A stretch of 64,000 bases of DNA from Nocardia otitidiscaviarum NBRC 14405 (GTDB taxonomy: Bacteria > Actinomycetota > Actinomycetes > Mycobacteriales > Mycobacteriaceae). The translations under genes were made by a program, and so were the position numbers. The notes below the pieces were generated by a model. It was not told the origin of the DNA. It was given only the letters and a program-made list of their open reading frames with translations, and did not search any database. Numbering within the stretch: position 1 is the stretch's first letter; each line of letters begins with the position of its first letter. Of this stretch, positions 49,688 through 58,242 are shown one piece after another. The stretch is taken from the NCBI RefSeq assembly GCF_000308635.1, contig NZ_BAGD01000085.1, positions 62,001 to 126,000 on the forward strand, given 5' to 3'.

Positions 49688-52600
49688 GTGACTACAGTCG
49701 TCGACGAACCGCCGAGCGCGCTGACAGGGGAATCGATGGCCGTAACCGCACACCGTTCGACGGCCACGGGCCGGGTGGGTGGCGAGTCGGTTTTCGAGCC
49801 GACGGCAAAGCAGTTGAAGCAGCTGTTGTTTCGACGGGATGGGTTGTTGCGGGCGCCCCGGGGTGCGGTGGGCGTGGGTGCGGTACCGGGGGAGGCGGGG
49901 GTGCTGGGGGTGGAATCCGCTGCGGCGTTGCTGCGTAGGCGGGTGGAGCTGCTGTATCACCTGAGCGGTGGGGAGCGGCGGCGGGCGGTGACGGATGTGT
50001 GTGCGCTGCTCGACTCCTGGAGTGCGGTGCGGGGGTTGGGGTTCACGGCCGAGGTGTTGATGCGGGCGGTCACCGAGCCGTCGTGGGTGCGTCCGCCGCA
50101 GTGGGACGCACGGGGCGAGGTGCGGGAGATGCGGGCGGTGTCGGGGGCCTTGCGCAACCGCCTCGCAGGGTGTTCGGAGGAGGAGTTGGCGGCGGCGGTC
50201 GCCGTGCTGGAGCGGTATCGAGGGACGTCGCGGTGGGCGCGCGTGCTCACGTCGGTGTTGTTGCCGTCGCGGCGGGAGTGGGTGGCGGCGGATATCGAGG
50301 AGGCGGTGGCGGCCGGGTCCAAGGGAGATGCGCGGCTGCTCGTCGACGCGGCCTGGTCGGTGGCGCAGTTGCGGCGCTTGAATTCGCTGTTCACCGGATA
50401 TTGGTACGGCACCGAGGGGTTGGCCATCGATACGCCCGGGATGGCGATCACCGTGGTCGACGGGGTTGGGTTCGAAGTCGTGGAGATGCTGACGCACTGG
50501 TTCGACCACCCGGATACCACGCAGGCGCTGCGCGTTCCGATCGCGGACGCGCTCGGCGTGATACCCACGGATGCCGCGTTCGCGGCGCTGGCCGCCCGCA
50601 TTTTCCGTCCGCCCGCGCTCGCCGCCGTCCGCGGCGCGGCCGCACGCTTCCCGATGCGGGCCCTGCGCCTGCTCGATCCCGGCGCCCACGGCGACATCCT
50701 GCGTGAGCACATTCACGGCCACCCCGAGCTGGCGCGGCGGCTGAGACCCGAACTTCCCACCGCCACAGCCGAACTCATCACCAGCGAACTGGGCCGGATG
50801 GCTTCTCAACCCACCACCGACGAGATCGGGATACCGGGCATACTGCGGAATCCGCCCTGGCAGAACCGCAAACGCGGCAAGGCCGCCGCGGTGGTGCCGG
50901 AACTCGCGGCGCCCACCGAACCGTACTGTGCATGGCTGCCGGGCGAACGCGAGGAATGGCGGAACCTGGTACGGCCCGACGACTACGCGGATCTCGACAA
51001 GACCCTCGAGCGCCGCACCGACGGCACGCTCACCGAGCAGGTTCTGGGCGCGCTGGTGCTCGCGGGCCCCGAGCGCGCCCTGCCGATACTGGCCGCCTCC
51101 CGGCTGCGCTGGCTCTACGGACCGTCGAAACAGGTCAAGGCCGCCATCGCGGCGTTCGAAACCGCCGCCTACCCGATGGTCGTGGCCGCGGCGCGCGAGT
51201 ACCCCCGCGATATGGAGGACGCGATCGTTCCCTACGCGGGCACGGAACTGATCGACCTCGCGATCACCCGCCTGGACCGGCGCACGCTACGCCCCGGGGC
51301 ACTGCGCTATCTCCGCCGCCATGCCCACCACGTCGCCCGCGTGCTGATCCCTCGCGCTGTCGGGTCGGCGGCGAAGGACCGCCGCCTCGCCACCCGGGTC
51401 CTGCGACTACTGGCGGCACACGGCCACGACGGCGACATACACGCCGCCGCAGCGGAATACGGCGACAAGGCCACGGCGGCGGTAGCGGCGCTGCTGGCGG
51501 CCGATCCCCTCACTCTGCTGCCCGCCCGACTCCCGGCGGTTCCGGCCTGGATCAATACGGCCGCACTTCCTTCGGTGCGCACCGCCGACGGCGCGACCCT
51601 CCCCGCCGCCGCGGTGGAGAATCTGCTCGTCATGCTCATGCTGGCCGACCCGTTCGAGCCGTATGCCGGTGTGGCACAGGTGTATCGGCACTGCGATCCG
51701 GCATCGCTGGCCGACCTGGCATGGGAACTGTTCTCGCAGTGGCAGCGGGCGGGTGCGCCCACCCGGCACAGCTGGGTGTACGACGCCCTCGGCTCCTTCG
51801 GCGATGACGACACGGTGGCCGCGCTGCTCCACCACGTCCGCGCCCATCGTTCCGATCCGCGCTCGGTGTCGGCGCTGGACGCCTTCGTCGCCATCGGTTC
51901 CGATGCCGCGCTGCTGGCATTGCGGCATATCGGCGAGAAGGTCAAGACCACTCGCGTGCGCGAGGGCGCGAAGGAGCGCATCGAGGCGGTGGCGGAGCGG
52001 CTCGGGCTCACCGCCGATCAACTGGCCGATCGCCTGGTGCCGGATCTGGGGCTGCGCGCGGACGGCACCGCCGTCCTGGATTTCGGACCGCGACGGTTCG
52101 TGGTCGGCTTCGACGAACAGCTGCGCCCGACCGTCGCCACCGCCGACGGCACCCAGGTCCGCTCGCTGCCCAAGCCCGGAGTACACGACGACCCGGAGCG
52201 AGCAGCACAGGCCCACAAGGATTTTCGCGCGCTCAAGAAGAACGCGCGGACGATCGCCACCGATCAGATCCGCCGCCTGGAGCGGGCCATGGTGGTCCAG
52301 CGCCGCTTCACCGTCGACGAACTGCGCACCCTGTTCATCGGCCATCCCCTGCGCTGGCAGGTGACCCGCCGCTTGGTCTGGGGCGTCTACGAGGGTGATG
52401 CGCTGACGACCACCTTCCGTATCGCCGAGGATCGCGGCTTCGCCGACAGCGCCGACGACGGGGTCACCCTCACCGACGATGCGGTGCTGGGCGTCGCCCA
52501 TCCGCTCCGGTTTCCGGGTGAGCTCACGTCCTGGCGGGAGATCTTCGCCGACTACGAACTCCTGCAACCCTTCCCCCAGCTCGACCGGGAGACCCACACG

Positions 52601-52948
52601 CTGCCCACGGACCTCCGCGACCGCGACGTGCTCGGCGACGCGGGTGCGACGGTCGAGGGGCCGCGCCTGCTGGGGCTGGCGTCACGCGGCTGGCTGCCCC
52701 CGGAGACCGGCGACGGCGGCTACATCGACAGCTTCGAGAAACCGCTGCCGCACGGCCGTGTCCTCCACCTGAGCTGCGACCCGGGCCTGCCGACCTGGGA
52801 TCTGAACGGTTCGCCGGAACAGTCCATCGAGGTGCGGCTGCATCCGACCCGCTCGACCTCCGGCGGCATCACCTTCGGCGACCTGGACACCGTCACCGTG
52901 TCGGAAATCCTGCGCGATATCGCCTGGCTGCGGCATGAGCGCCACTAG
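49688..52948 (+). CDS. DUF4132 (MolR-like) giant protein, paralogue 2
   Basis: 1086 residues, GTG start. Architecture as in the first paralogue: helical repeat region to about residue 750, then DUF4132 with VVGFDEQLRP near residue 805, RSLPKPGVHDDPE, TRRLVWGVYEG and FADYELLQPFPQLDRETH. The N-terminal 60 residues (FEPTAKQLKQLLFRRDG) have no equivalent in paralogue 1. Function is unknown. Codons in the first 850 bases favour G in the third position, later ones favour C, so the 5' part has different usage from the rest. Confidence 0.75.
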   Translation: MTTVVDEPPSALTGESMAVTAHRSTATGRVGGESVFEPTAKQLKQLLFRRDGLLRAPRGAVGVGAVPGEAGVLGVESAAALLRRRVELLYHLSGGERRRAVTDVCALLDSWSAVRGLGFTAEVLMRAVTEPSWVRPPQWDARGEVREMRAVSGALRNRLAGCSEEELAAAVAVLERYRGTSRWARVLTSVLLPSRREWVAADIEEAVAAGSKGDARLLVDAAWSVAQLRRLNSLFTGYWYGTEGLAIDTPGMAITVVDGVGFEVVEMLTHWFDHPDTTQALRVPIADALGVIPTDAAFAALAARIFRPPALAAVRGAAARFPMRALRLLDPGAHGDILREHIHGHPELARRLRPELPTATAELITSELGRMASQPTTDEIGIPGILRNPPWQNRKRGKAAAVVPELAAPTEPYCAWLPGEREEWRNLVRPDDYADLDKTLERRTDGTLTEQVLGALVLAGPERALPILAASRLRWLYGPSKQVKAAIAAFETAAYPMVVAAAREYPRDMEDAIVPYAGTELIDLAITRLDRRTLRPGALRYLRRHAHHVARVLIPRAVGSAAKDRRLATRVLRLLAAHGHDGDIHAAAAEYGDKATAAVAALLAADPLTLLPARLPAVPAWINTAALPSVRTADGATLPAAAVENLLVMLMLADPFEPYAGVAQVYRHCDPASLADLAWELFSQWQRAGAPTRHSWVYDALGSFGDDDTVAALLHHVRAHRSDPRSVSALDAFVAIGSDAALLALRHIGEKVKTTRVREGAKERIEAVAERLGLTADQLADRLVPDLGLRADGTAVLDFGPRRFVVGFDEQLRPTVATADGTQVRSLPKPGVHDDPERAAQAHKDFRALKKNARTIATDQIRRLERAMVVQRRFTVDELRTLFIGHPLRWQVTRRLVWGVYEGDALTTTFRIAEDRGFADSADDGVTLTDDAVLGVAHPLRFPGELTSWREIFADYELLQPFPQLDRETHTLPTDLRDRDVLGDAGATVEGPRLLGLASRGWLPPETGDGGYIDSFEKPLPHGRVLHLSCDPGLPTWDLNGSPEQSIEVRLHPTRSTSGGITFGDLDTVTVSEILRDIAWLRHERH

Positions 52949-52991
52949 CGAACGGTCATAATCCCTGCATGGGTGACCCGAGGCGTGTCCG

Positions 52992-54188
52992 GTGACGGCG
53001 ACGGCGGTGGCGGTGCTGGTCGCTGGCGTACTGATCGCCGCGGCCATCGCGGCGTGGCCGCGCACCCGCCGCACCGTGACCACCTCCGCCGAACGCGCGG
53101 TGCACAGCACCCTGCACACCGCCTCCCTGGCCGCGAACGCGCTGCGGCGGGGCCTCACCGAGGAGTCGGCCAGCGAGGCCGCGCCGCACCTGCGCACCCT
53201 CACCGCGGCCGACGGGCTCGGTATCGCCGATCCGGAGGGGCAACTGCTGGCGTGGGACGGCGGGCACGCCGACCTCGCCGACCGGTTCACCGAGGCGGCC
53301 CGGCGCGCGGTGGACGGGGAACGCCGGGTGCTGGATGCCGGACCCGAGAACGGGGCCTATCCGCGCCGCATCCTCATCGCGCAGCCGCTGCTGATCGACA
53401 GCACCGGCCCGGTCGGGGTGCTCGGCGTCGTCACCACCGTACAACCCGAGCCCGGTATGCTCGGCGCGCTCGCCGAGGTGGCCCGCTATGTGTGCGGACA
53501 GCTGGAGTTGGCCGAACTGGACGCCTCCCGCGCCCGCCTCGACCGCGCCGAGGTCCGGGCCCTGCGCGCCCAGATCAGCCCGCACTTCATCTACAACGCG
53601 CTCAACACCATCGCCTCGTTCGTGCGCACCGACCCCGCCCGCGCCCGCGAACTCATTCTCGACTTCGCCGACTTCACCCGCTATTCCTTCCGGGCGGCGG
53701 GCGAATTCACGGTGCTGTCGGACGAGTTGAGCAATATCGACCGCTATCTCGCCCTCGAACGCGCCCGCTTCGGCGACGCCCTCCAGGTACGCCTCCGGAT
53801 CGCCCCCGAGGTGCTCGGGGTGGTCCTGCCCTTCCTGGCCCTGCAACCCCTGGTCGAGAATGCCGTCCGGCACGGTCTCGCGCCGCGGCCCGGCGGCGGC
53901 ACGGTCAGCATCGTGGCCCTCGACGAGGGCACCGACTGTGTGATCAGCGTGGAGGACGACGGTGTCGGCATGGACCCGGAGTTACTGCGCTCCGGTGCTC
54001 TGGACGCCGTCGAATCCGGTTCCCGCACCGCCGGTTCCGAGGCCGCGCACGTCGGCCTGGCCAATGTGGACGACCGGCTGCGCGCCGCCTTCGGCAACGA
54101 CTACGGCCTGGTCGTGGAGACCGCGCCGGGCGCGGGCACCAAGGTGAGCATGCGGGTGCCGAAGTTCCGCGCGGGCATCCGCGCGTGA
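52992..54188 (+). CDS. LytS/YehU-type sensor histidine kinase
   Basis: 398 residues. One hydrophobic segment at the N-terminus, then a GAF-like sensor region, then the HisKA-type block with the phospho-acceptor His at 198 in QISPHFIYNALNTIASF, the N-box LVENAVRHG and a G-box DDGVGM. This is the LytS/YehU kinase class that works with LytTR-type regulators. No response regulator gene is next to it, so it appears to be an orphan. The start is GTG 52992. It is convergent with the ABC1 kinase gene, five bases away. Confidence 0.85.
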   Translation: MTATAVAVLVAGVLIAAAIAAWPRTRRTVTTSAERAVHSTLHTASLAANALRRGLTEESASEAAPHLRTLTAADGLGIADPEGQLLAWDGGHADLADRFTEAARRAVDGERRVLDAGPENGAYPRRILIAQPLLIDSTGPVGVLGVVTTVQPEPGMLGALAEVARYVCGQLELAELDASRARLDRAEVRALRAQISPHFIYNALNTIASFVRTDPARARELILDFADFTRYSFRAAGEFTVLSDELSNIDRYLALERARFGDALQVRLRIAPEVLGVVLPFLALQPLVENAVRHGLAPRPGGGTVSIVALDEGTDCVISVEDDGVGMDPELLRSGALDAVESGSRTAGSEAAHVGLANVDDRLRAAFGNDYGLVVETAPGAGTKVSMRVPKFRAGIRA

Positions 54189-54193
54189 CGCCG

Positions 54194-55591
54194 TCACCGT
54201 GTCCGGTCGGTCAGCCAATCGTGCTCCAGCACACCGAGTTCCGTCCGCGGCGTGTCGCCGTAGCACCATTCCCGGCCGATGCGGTGCCAGTTGCCGCTGG
54301 CACGCAGCTTACCCAGCAACGCGAGGGTGCCGTACTCGACGCGGCGGGCGAACGCGTGTTCGGCGGGCGCGTACTCGCGTCGCCAGTGCTCGAAATAGCC
54401 GCGACGCGGGTCGACCAGGGCCAGCAGGGCCTTCGACACCGCGTCCGCGCCGACCCGGATCTCGGCGTCGGTGAACAGCCAGCCGGACACCTCATGCAGC
54501 AGACGTAGGCACTGTTCGGCGGTGGCCGCCGAATCCGGCTCCAGCACACCGTAATCCACCAGCAGCTCGCGTAGATCCGCGGCGCGGTACTCCACGGCCG
54601 CGCGCACGCAGGACAGCTCGAATTCCACCGCGGCGTCGTTCATATGCTTGAACAGCCCGAAATCGAGGAATACCACCGCGCCGTCCGGGGCGAGCAGGAT
54701 ATTGCCCGGGTGCGGGTCACCGGTGAACCGGTGCTCGCGGGCCATGGTCCCCACGTAGAAGCGGAACAGGACCTCCCCGACGCGATCTCGGTCGGCGGCG
54801 GGCAGCGCGCAGATCTCGTCGAATCCCAGCCCCTCGACCAGTTCGGTGACCAACACCCGCCCGGTGCACAGCTCGGTGACCACCTCCGGAATCCGGATGA
54901 ACGGATGGCCGCGGTACATCTCGCCGACCATCCGATGGTGTTCGGCCTCCGCGCGGTAGTCGGTCTCCTCGGCGAAGTGCGTGGTGAGCTCGCGGAACAT
55001 GGCATGCTCGGCCAGCGCCGGGGCCACCGTGCGCATCATGCGCATGACGAGCGCGAGATTCTTCAGGTCGGCGCGGATGGCCACGTCGACACCCGGGTAC
55101 TGCACCTTCACCGCGACGGCGCGGCCGTCCCGGAGCCGGGCCCGGTAGACCTGTCCGATCGAGGCCGCGCCGATGGGTTGCTCGTCGAAATCCGAGAAGA
55201 GCTCGCCGATCGGACACCCGTGGTCGCGCTCGATCACCGCGCGCATGCGGGCGAAGGGCAGCTGGGGCGCTTGATCGTAGAGTGCGGCGAGCCGACGCCG
55301 AAACCGCTCGCGCTGGTGCGACGGGACGGTGGCGGCGTCGAGCGCGGCCAGCGGATCGAACATCGACAGCAGCTGTCCGGCCTTCATGGCCAGCCCCTTC
55401 ATGCTGCCCAGCACGGTGACGATGTCCTCGGCGGCATCCGCCAGCGCGCGTTCGGTCCGGGCGAGGCGCTGCTCCTCGGTGTCGCGCATGGTCGCCAGGG
55501 TGACGCCCGCACCGCGAAAAGCCTGGTCCGCCACCAGCTTTCCCAGTTTCGCTCCGCGCACGAGCCGCGAGGTGGGTATCGGCTCGGTCAT
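54194..55591 (-). CDS. ABC1/UbiB-family atypical kinase
   Basis: 465 residues. The N-terminal part has the family motif KxGQ (LGSMKGLAMKAGQLLSMFDP), then AVAVKVQYPGVD with the ATP-binding Lys, FTGDPHPGNILLAPDG and VVFLDFG as catalytic and metal-binding loops. ABC1/ADCK proteins act on lipid or quinone metabolism; the substrate in this organism is unknown. A near-palindrome lies upstream of the start and overlaps the end of the TetR gene, 33-60 bases away. Confidence 0.88.
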   Translation of the reverse strand: MTEPIPTSRLVRGAKLGKLVADQAFRGAGVTLATMRDTEEQRLARTERALADAAEDIVTVLGSMKGLAMKAGQLLSMFDPLAALDAATVPSHQRERFRRRLAALYDQAPQLPFARMRAVIERDHGCPIGELFSDFDEQPIGAASIGQVYRARLRDGRAVAVKVQYPGVDVAIRADLKNLALVMRMMRTVAPALAEHAMFRELTTHFAEETDYRAEAEHHRMVGEMYRGHPFIRIPEVVTELCTGRVLVTELVEGLGFDEICALPAADRDRVGEVLFRFYVGTMAREHRFTGDPHPGNILLAPDGAVVFLDFGLFKHMNDAAVEFELSCVRAAVEYRAADLRELLVDYGVLEPDSAATAEQCLRLLHEVSGWLFTDAEIRVGADAVSKALLALVDPRRGYFEHWRREYAPAEHAFARRVEYGTLALLGKLRASGNWHRIGREWCYGDTPRTELGVLEHDWLTDRTR

Positions 55592-55624
55592 CTCACGACC
55601 TCTTCCCTCGGCCAGTGGCCCGAG

Positions 55625-55650
55625 ATTAGCAGACGTCGACGTCGACTAAT
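55625..55650. promoter_or_regulatory. Near-palindrome between the ABC1 and TetR genes
   Basis: ATTAG and CTAAT flank GACGTCGACGTC, itself a perfect palindrome, with two mismatched bases on each side between. It overlaps the TetR stop codon and lies about 35 bases before the ABC1 start. Possible TetR operator for the ABC1 gene. Confidence 0.45.
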
Positions 55651-56320
55651 GCGGTGCGGGGTGGGCCGTCCACAGACCCGGGGCCAGTACCGCGCGCACG
55701 GTGTCGGTGTACGCGCGCCGACTCGGCTCCCCCTCCCCCTGCAGGGTGCGCATCACCGGCGGGATGGTCAGTGCCATGAGCATCCAGGCGACCTCGGTGG
55801 TGTCCACGTCGTCGCGGAACACCCCGGCGTCGACGGCGCGGGCCAGGAATCGCCCGACCGTGGCGGCCAGTATCCCGCCGAGCCCGATGATCCGGGTGTT
55901 GAGTTCCTCGTCGATACCGGGCAGTTCGAACAGCAGCGCCTGCATGAGCGCCGGATCGGATTCGGCGATCCGGCACATGCGCTCGACGGCGGTGGTCCAG
56001 GTCGCGACGAGTTGTTCGAGGGTGATCTCGTCGCGGTCCAGGGCGGGTTCGAACACATCACCGGCGATCTCGGTGAGGATGCGATCCAGACCGTAGTCGA
56101 CGACGTCGTCGAGGATCGCGCGCTTGCTGTCGAAGTAGCGGTAGAAGGTGCCGTAGCCGACGCCGATCTCGGCGGCGATATCCGCCGCGGAGGCCGCGGC
56201 GTACCCCTTGGTGGTGAATACGCGGTAGGCGGCGGCGATGAGTTCGCGGCGGCGGCGCTCGGCGTTCCGCTCGTCGCGCGGACGCCCGGGACCCCGTCCA
56301 CGCTTGGCTGATTCGGTCAT
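55646..56320 (-). CDS. TetR family transcriptional regulator
   Basis: 224 residues from the ATG at 56320. The N-terminus is basic (KRGRGPGRPRDERNAERRRR), the helix-turn-helix reads ELIAAAYRVFTTKGYAAASAADIAAEIGVGYGTFYRYFDSKRAIL, and the C-terminal domain (YGLDRILTEIAGDVFEPALD) is a TetR-type ligand-binding part. It is divergent from the SDR/monooxygenase operon, so it is the probable local regulator. Confidence 0.88.
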   Translation of the reverse strand: MTESAKRGRGPGRPRDERNAERRRRELIAAAYRVFTTKGYAAASAADIAAEIGVGYGTFYRYFDSKRAILDDVVDYGLDRILTEIAGDVFEPALDRDEITLEQLVATWTTAVERMCRIAESDPALMQALLFELPGIDEELNTRIIGLGGILAATVGRFLARAVDAGVFRDDVDTTEVAWMLMALTIPPVMRTLQGEGEPSRRAYTDTVRAVLAPGLWTAHPAPH

Positions 56321-56434
56321 CCAGCACATCGTATGCGCCGCCCCACCGACCGCAGCCCCGCATACCGCTGCACCCGACCCCCTTGCGTGATCGTCTGGGA
56401 CAGTTTATTTTGATGACATCCACATCCGCTAATT

Positions 56435-56447
56435 ACCACCAGGTGGT
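56435..56447. promoter_or_regulatory. Short inverted repeat in the operon promoter region
   Basis: ACCACC, one base, GGTGGT within the gap between the TetR start (56320) and the first SDR (56521). A TAATTA at 56430-56435 may be a -10 element. Weak evidence; a candidate TetR site only. Confidence 0.3.
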
Positions 56448-56520
56448 GGCGCTCTTGTGGATCTTCGACGGAGTGACGACAAAGGAGTCGCGTCATGATC
56501 GAACGACGGGTGAACGAACT

Positions 56521-57378
56521 ATGACACCGGCAGTCGTGACCGGGGCCGCGAGCGGTATCGGCCGGGCGACCGCGCTGCGGCTCGCGAAACGTGGAATGAC
56601 CGTGATCGTCGCCGATATCGATCGGCACGGCGGCAACGAAACGGTCGGGTTGGTGCGGGCGGCGGGCGGCCGGGCGGAGTTCCGCTACCTGGATATCGCC
56701 GACGCCGACGCCTGGGAGCTGTTCGCCGTCCGGGTGCGCCAGGACCACGGCGTGCCCGAACTGGTCGTCAACAATGCGGGAATCCTGATCTCCGGCGGCT
56801 TCCTGGAGCAGACCGGCGACGACTGGCGGCGCATGATCGCGGTCAACATGATGGGACCGCTGTGGGGTTCCCGGGTGTTCGTCCAGCAGATGGTGGACGC
56901 GGGTGTGCGCGGTGCGATCGTGAACGTGTGCTCGGTCGGCGCGTTCCTGCCGAACTCCCTGGCCCCCTCCTACGTCACCGCCAAGGCGGGCGCCTGGATG
57001 GGCACCCAGGCGTTGCGCACCGAATTCGCCGGACGCGGCATCCGGGTGAGCGCCGTCTGTCCCGGGCTGATCGACACCGGCTTGTCCGCCAACGGCACCC
57101 GCGCCGGAGCCGACGACCTCCGCACCGCCGAGTGGGCGGCGAAACTCGCCCGCGGACAACATCTGCTGGGCCGCTCACCGGATCGCGTCGCGGCGGCCGT
57201 CGAGCGCGCCGTGCGGTGGAACCTGTCGACCGTTCCGGTGGGCATCGAGGGCTGGGCGGGGTGGTATCTGTCGCGGTTGTCGCCGGGGCTGCTGCGCGGC
57301 CTGGCGCAACTGGTCCGGATGCCGTTGGCGGAGAGGGTCGTTCACCTCTCCGATCGGGTGCTGGGAGCGGCCCGATGA
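56521..57378 (+). CDS. Short-chain dehydrogenase/reductase, first gene of the monooxygenase operon
   Basis: 285 residues. Classical SDR: TGAASGIGRA cofactor motif, NNAGIL, catalytic Ser in VCSVGAF and Tyr-Lys in SYVTAK. It may oxidise an alcohol to a ketone or reverse, supplying or removing the substrate of the monooxygenases. The ATG at 56521 is chosen for the family start. Its stop overlaps the next gene as ATGA. Confidence 0.9.
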   Translation: MTPAVVTGAASGIGRATALRLAKRGMTVIVADIDRHGGNETVGLVRAAGGRAEFRYLDIADADAWELFAVRVRQDHGVPELVVNNAGILISGGFLEQTGDDWRRMIAVNMMGPLWGSRVFVQQMVDAGVRGAIVNVCSVGAFLPNSLAPSYVTAKAGAWMGTQALRTEFAGRGIRVSAVCPGLIDTGLSANGTRAGADDLRTAEWAAKLARGQHLLGRSPDRVAAAVERAVRWNLSTVPVGIEGWAGWYLSRLSPGLLRGLAQLVRMPLAERVVHLSDRVLGAAR

Positions 57379-58235
57379 GCACCGCCGTGGTGACCGGCGC
57401 GGGCGCGGGTATCGGCCGGGAGACCGCGCGCCGCTTCGCGTCCAGGGGCTACCGCGTGGTGGTGGCCGATATCGACGAGGCCAGCGCGGGCGCGGTGGCC
57501 GAGGAGATCACCGCCGCGGGCGGGAGCGCGCGTCCCTACCGGCTGGACGTGTCGAGCGAATCGCAGTGGGATGACTGCGCCGCATGGGTGCGCGGCGAAT
57601 ACGGACCGGCGCGGCTGCTGGTCAACAACGCCGGGATCATGGATACCGGCGGCTTCACCGAGATGAGCGCCGCACAGTGGCAGCGCACCGTCGACGTGGA
57701 CCTGATGAGCGTGATCTACGGATCGCGGGTGTTCGCGCGGCAGATGATCGACGCCGGGATCCGGGGACATATCGTCAATCTGTCCTCGGCGGCGGCCTTC
57801 CTGCCCGCCCGGTACGTCCCCGCCTACGCGACCGCCAAGGCCGCGGCGCTGATGGCGAGCCAATGCCTGCGGGTCGAGTTGCGCCCCAAGGGAATCGGCG
57901 TCACCGCGATCTGTCCGGGCGCGATCCGCACCGATCTCGTCGCCCACGGTGAACGCGCCGGACTCGATGCGGAACGGCAGGCCGCCTGGCGTGCGGAGGC
58001 CGGTCGGGTTCAGGGTCTGGCCTTCGCGGGCCCGGAGAAGGTCGCCCGCGTCATCGACACCGCGGTGCACCGGAATCGCGCGGTGGTGCCGGTGAACGTC
58101 GAGGCCTGGCTCGCCTACGCGGGGCTGCGCCTGTCCCCCGCCCTCATGCGGGGCATCGGCGGCGTCGGGTCCCTGGAGGTCGCCGATGCGCTGCTGCTCC
58201 GCCTGCGGCCGCTGCTCGATCGAATTGCGAAGTGA
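57375..58235 (+). CDS. Short-chain dehydrogenase/reductase, second
   Basis: 286 residues. Same family as its neighbour, with TGAGAGIGRET, NNAGIMD, NLSSAAAF (catalytic Ser) and YATAK (Tyr-Lys). It starts with the ATG overlapping the previous stop and precedes the first monooxygenase by seven bases. The two SDRs align through most of their length and probably arose by duplication. Confidence 0.9.
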   Translation: MSTAVVTGAGAGIGRETARRFASRGYRVVVADIDEASAGAVAEEITAAGGSARPYRLDVSSESQWDDCAAWVRGEYGPARLLVNNAGIMDTGGFTEMSAAQWQRTVDVDLMSVIYGSRVFARQMIDAGIRGHIVNLSSAAAFLPARYVPAYATAKAAALMASQCLRVELRPKGIGVTAICPGAIRTDLVAHGERAGLDAERQAAWRAEAGRVQGLAFAGPEKVARVIDTAVHRNRAVVPVNVEAWLAYAGLRLSPALMRGIGGVGSLEVADALLLRLRPLLDRIAK

Positions 58236-58242
58236 GACAACC

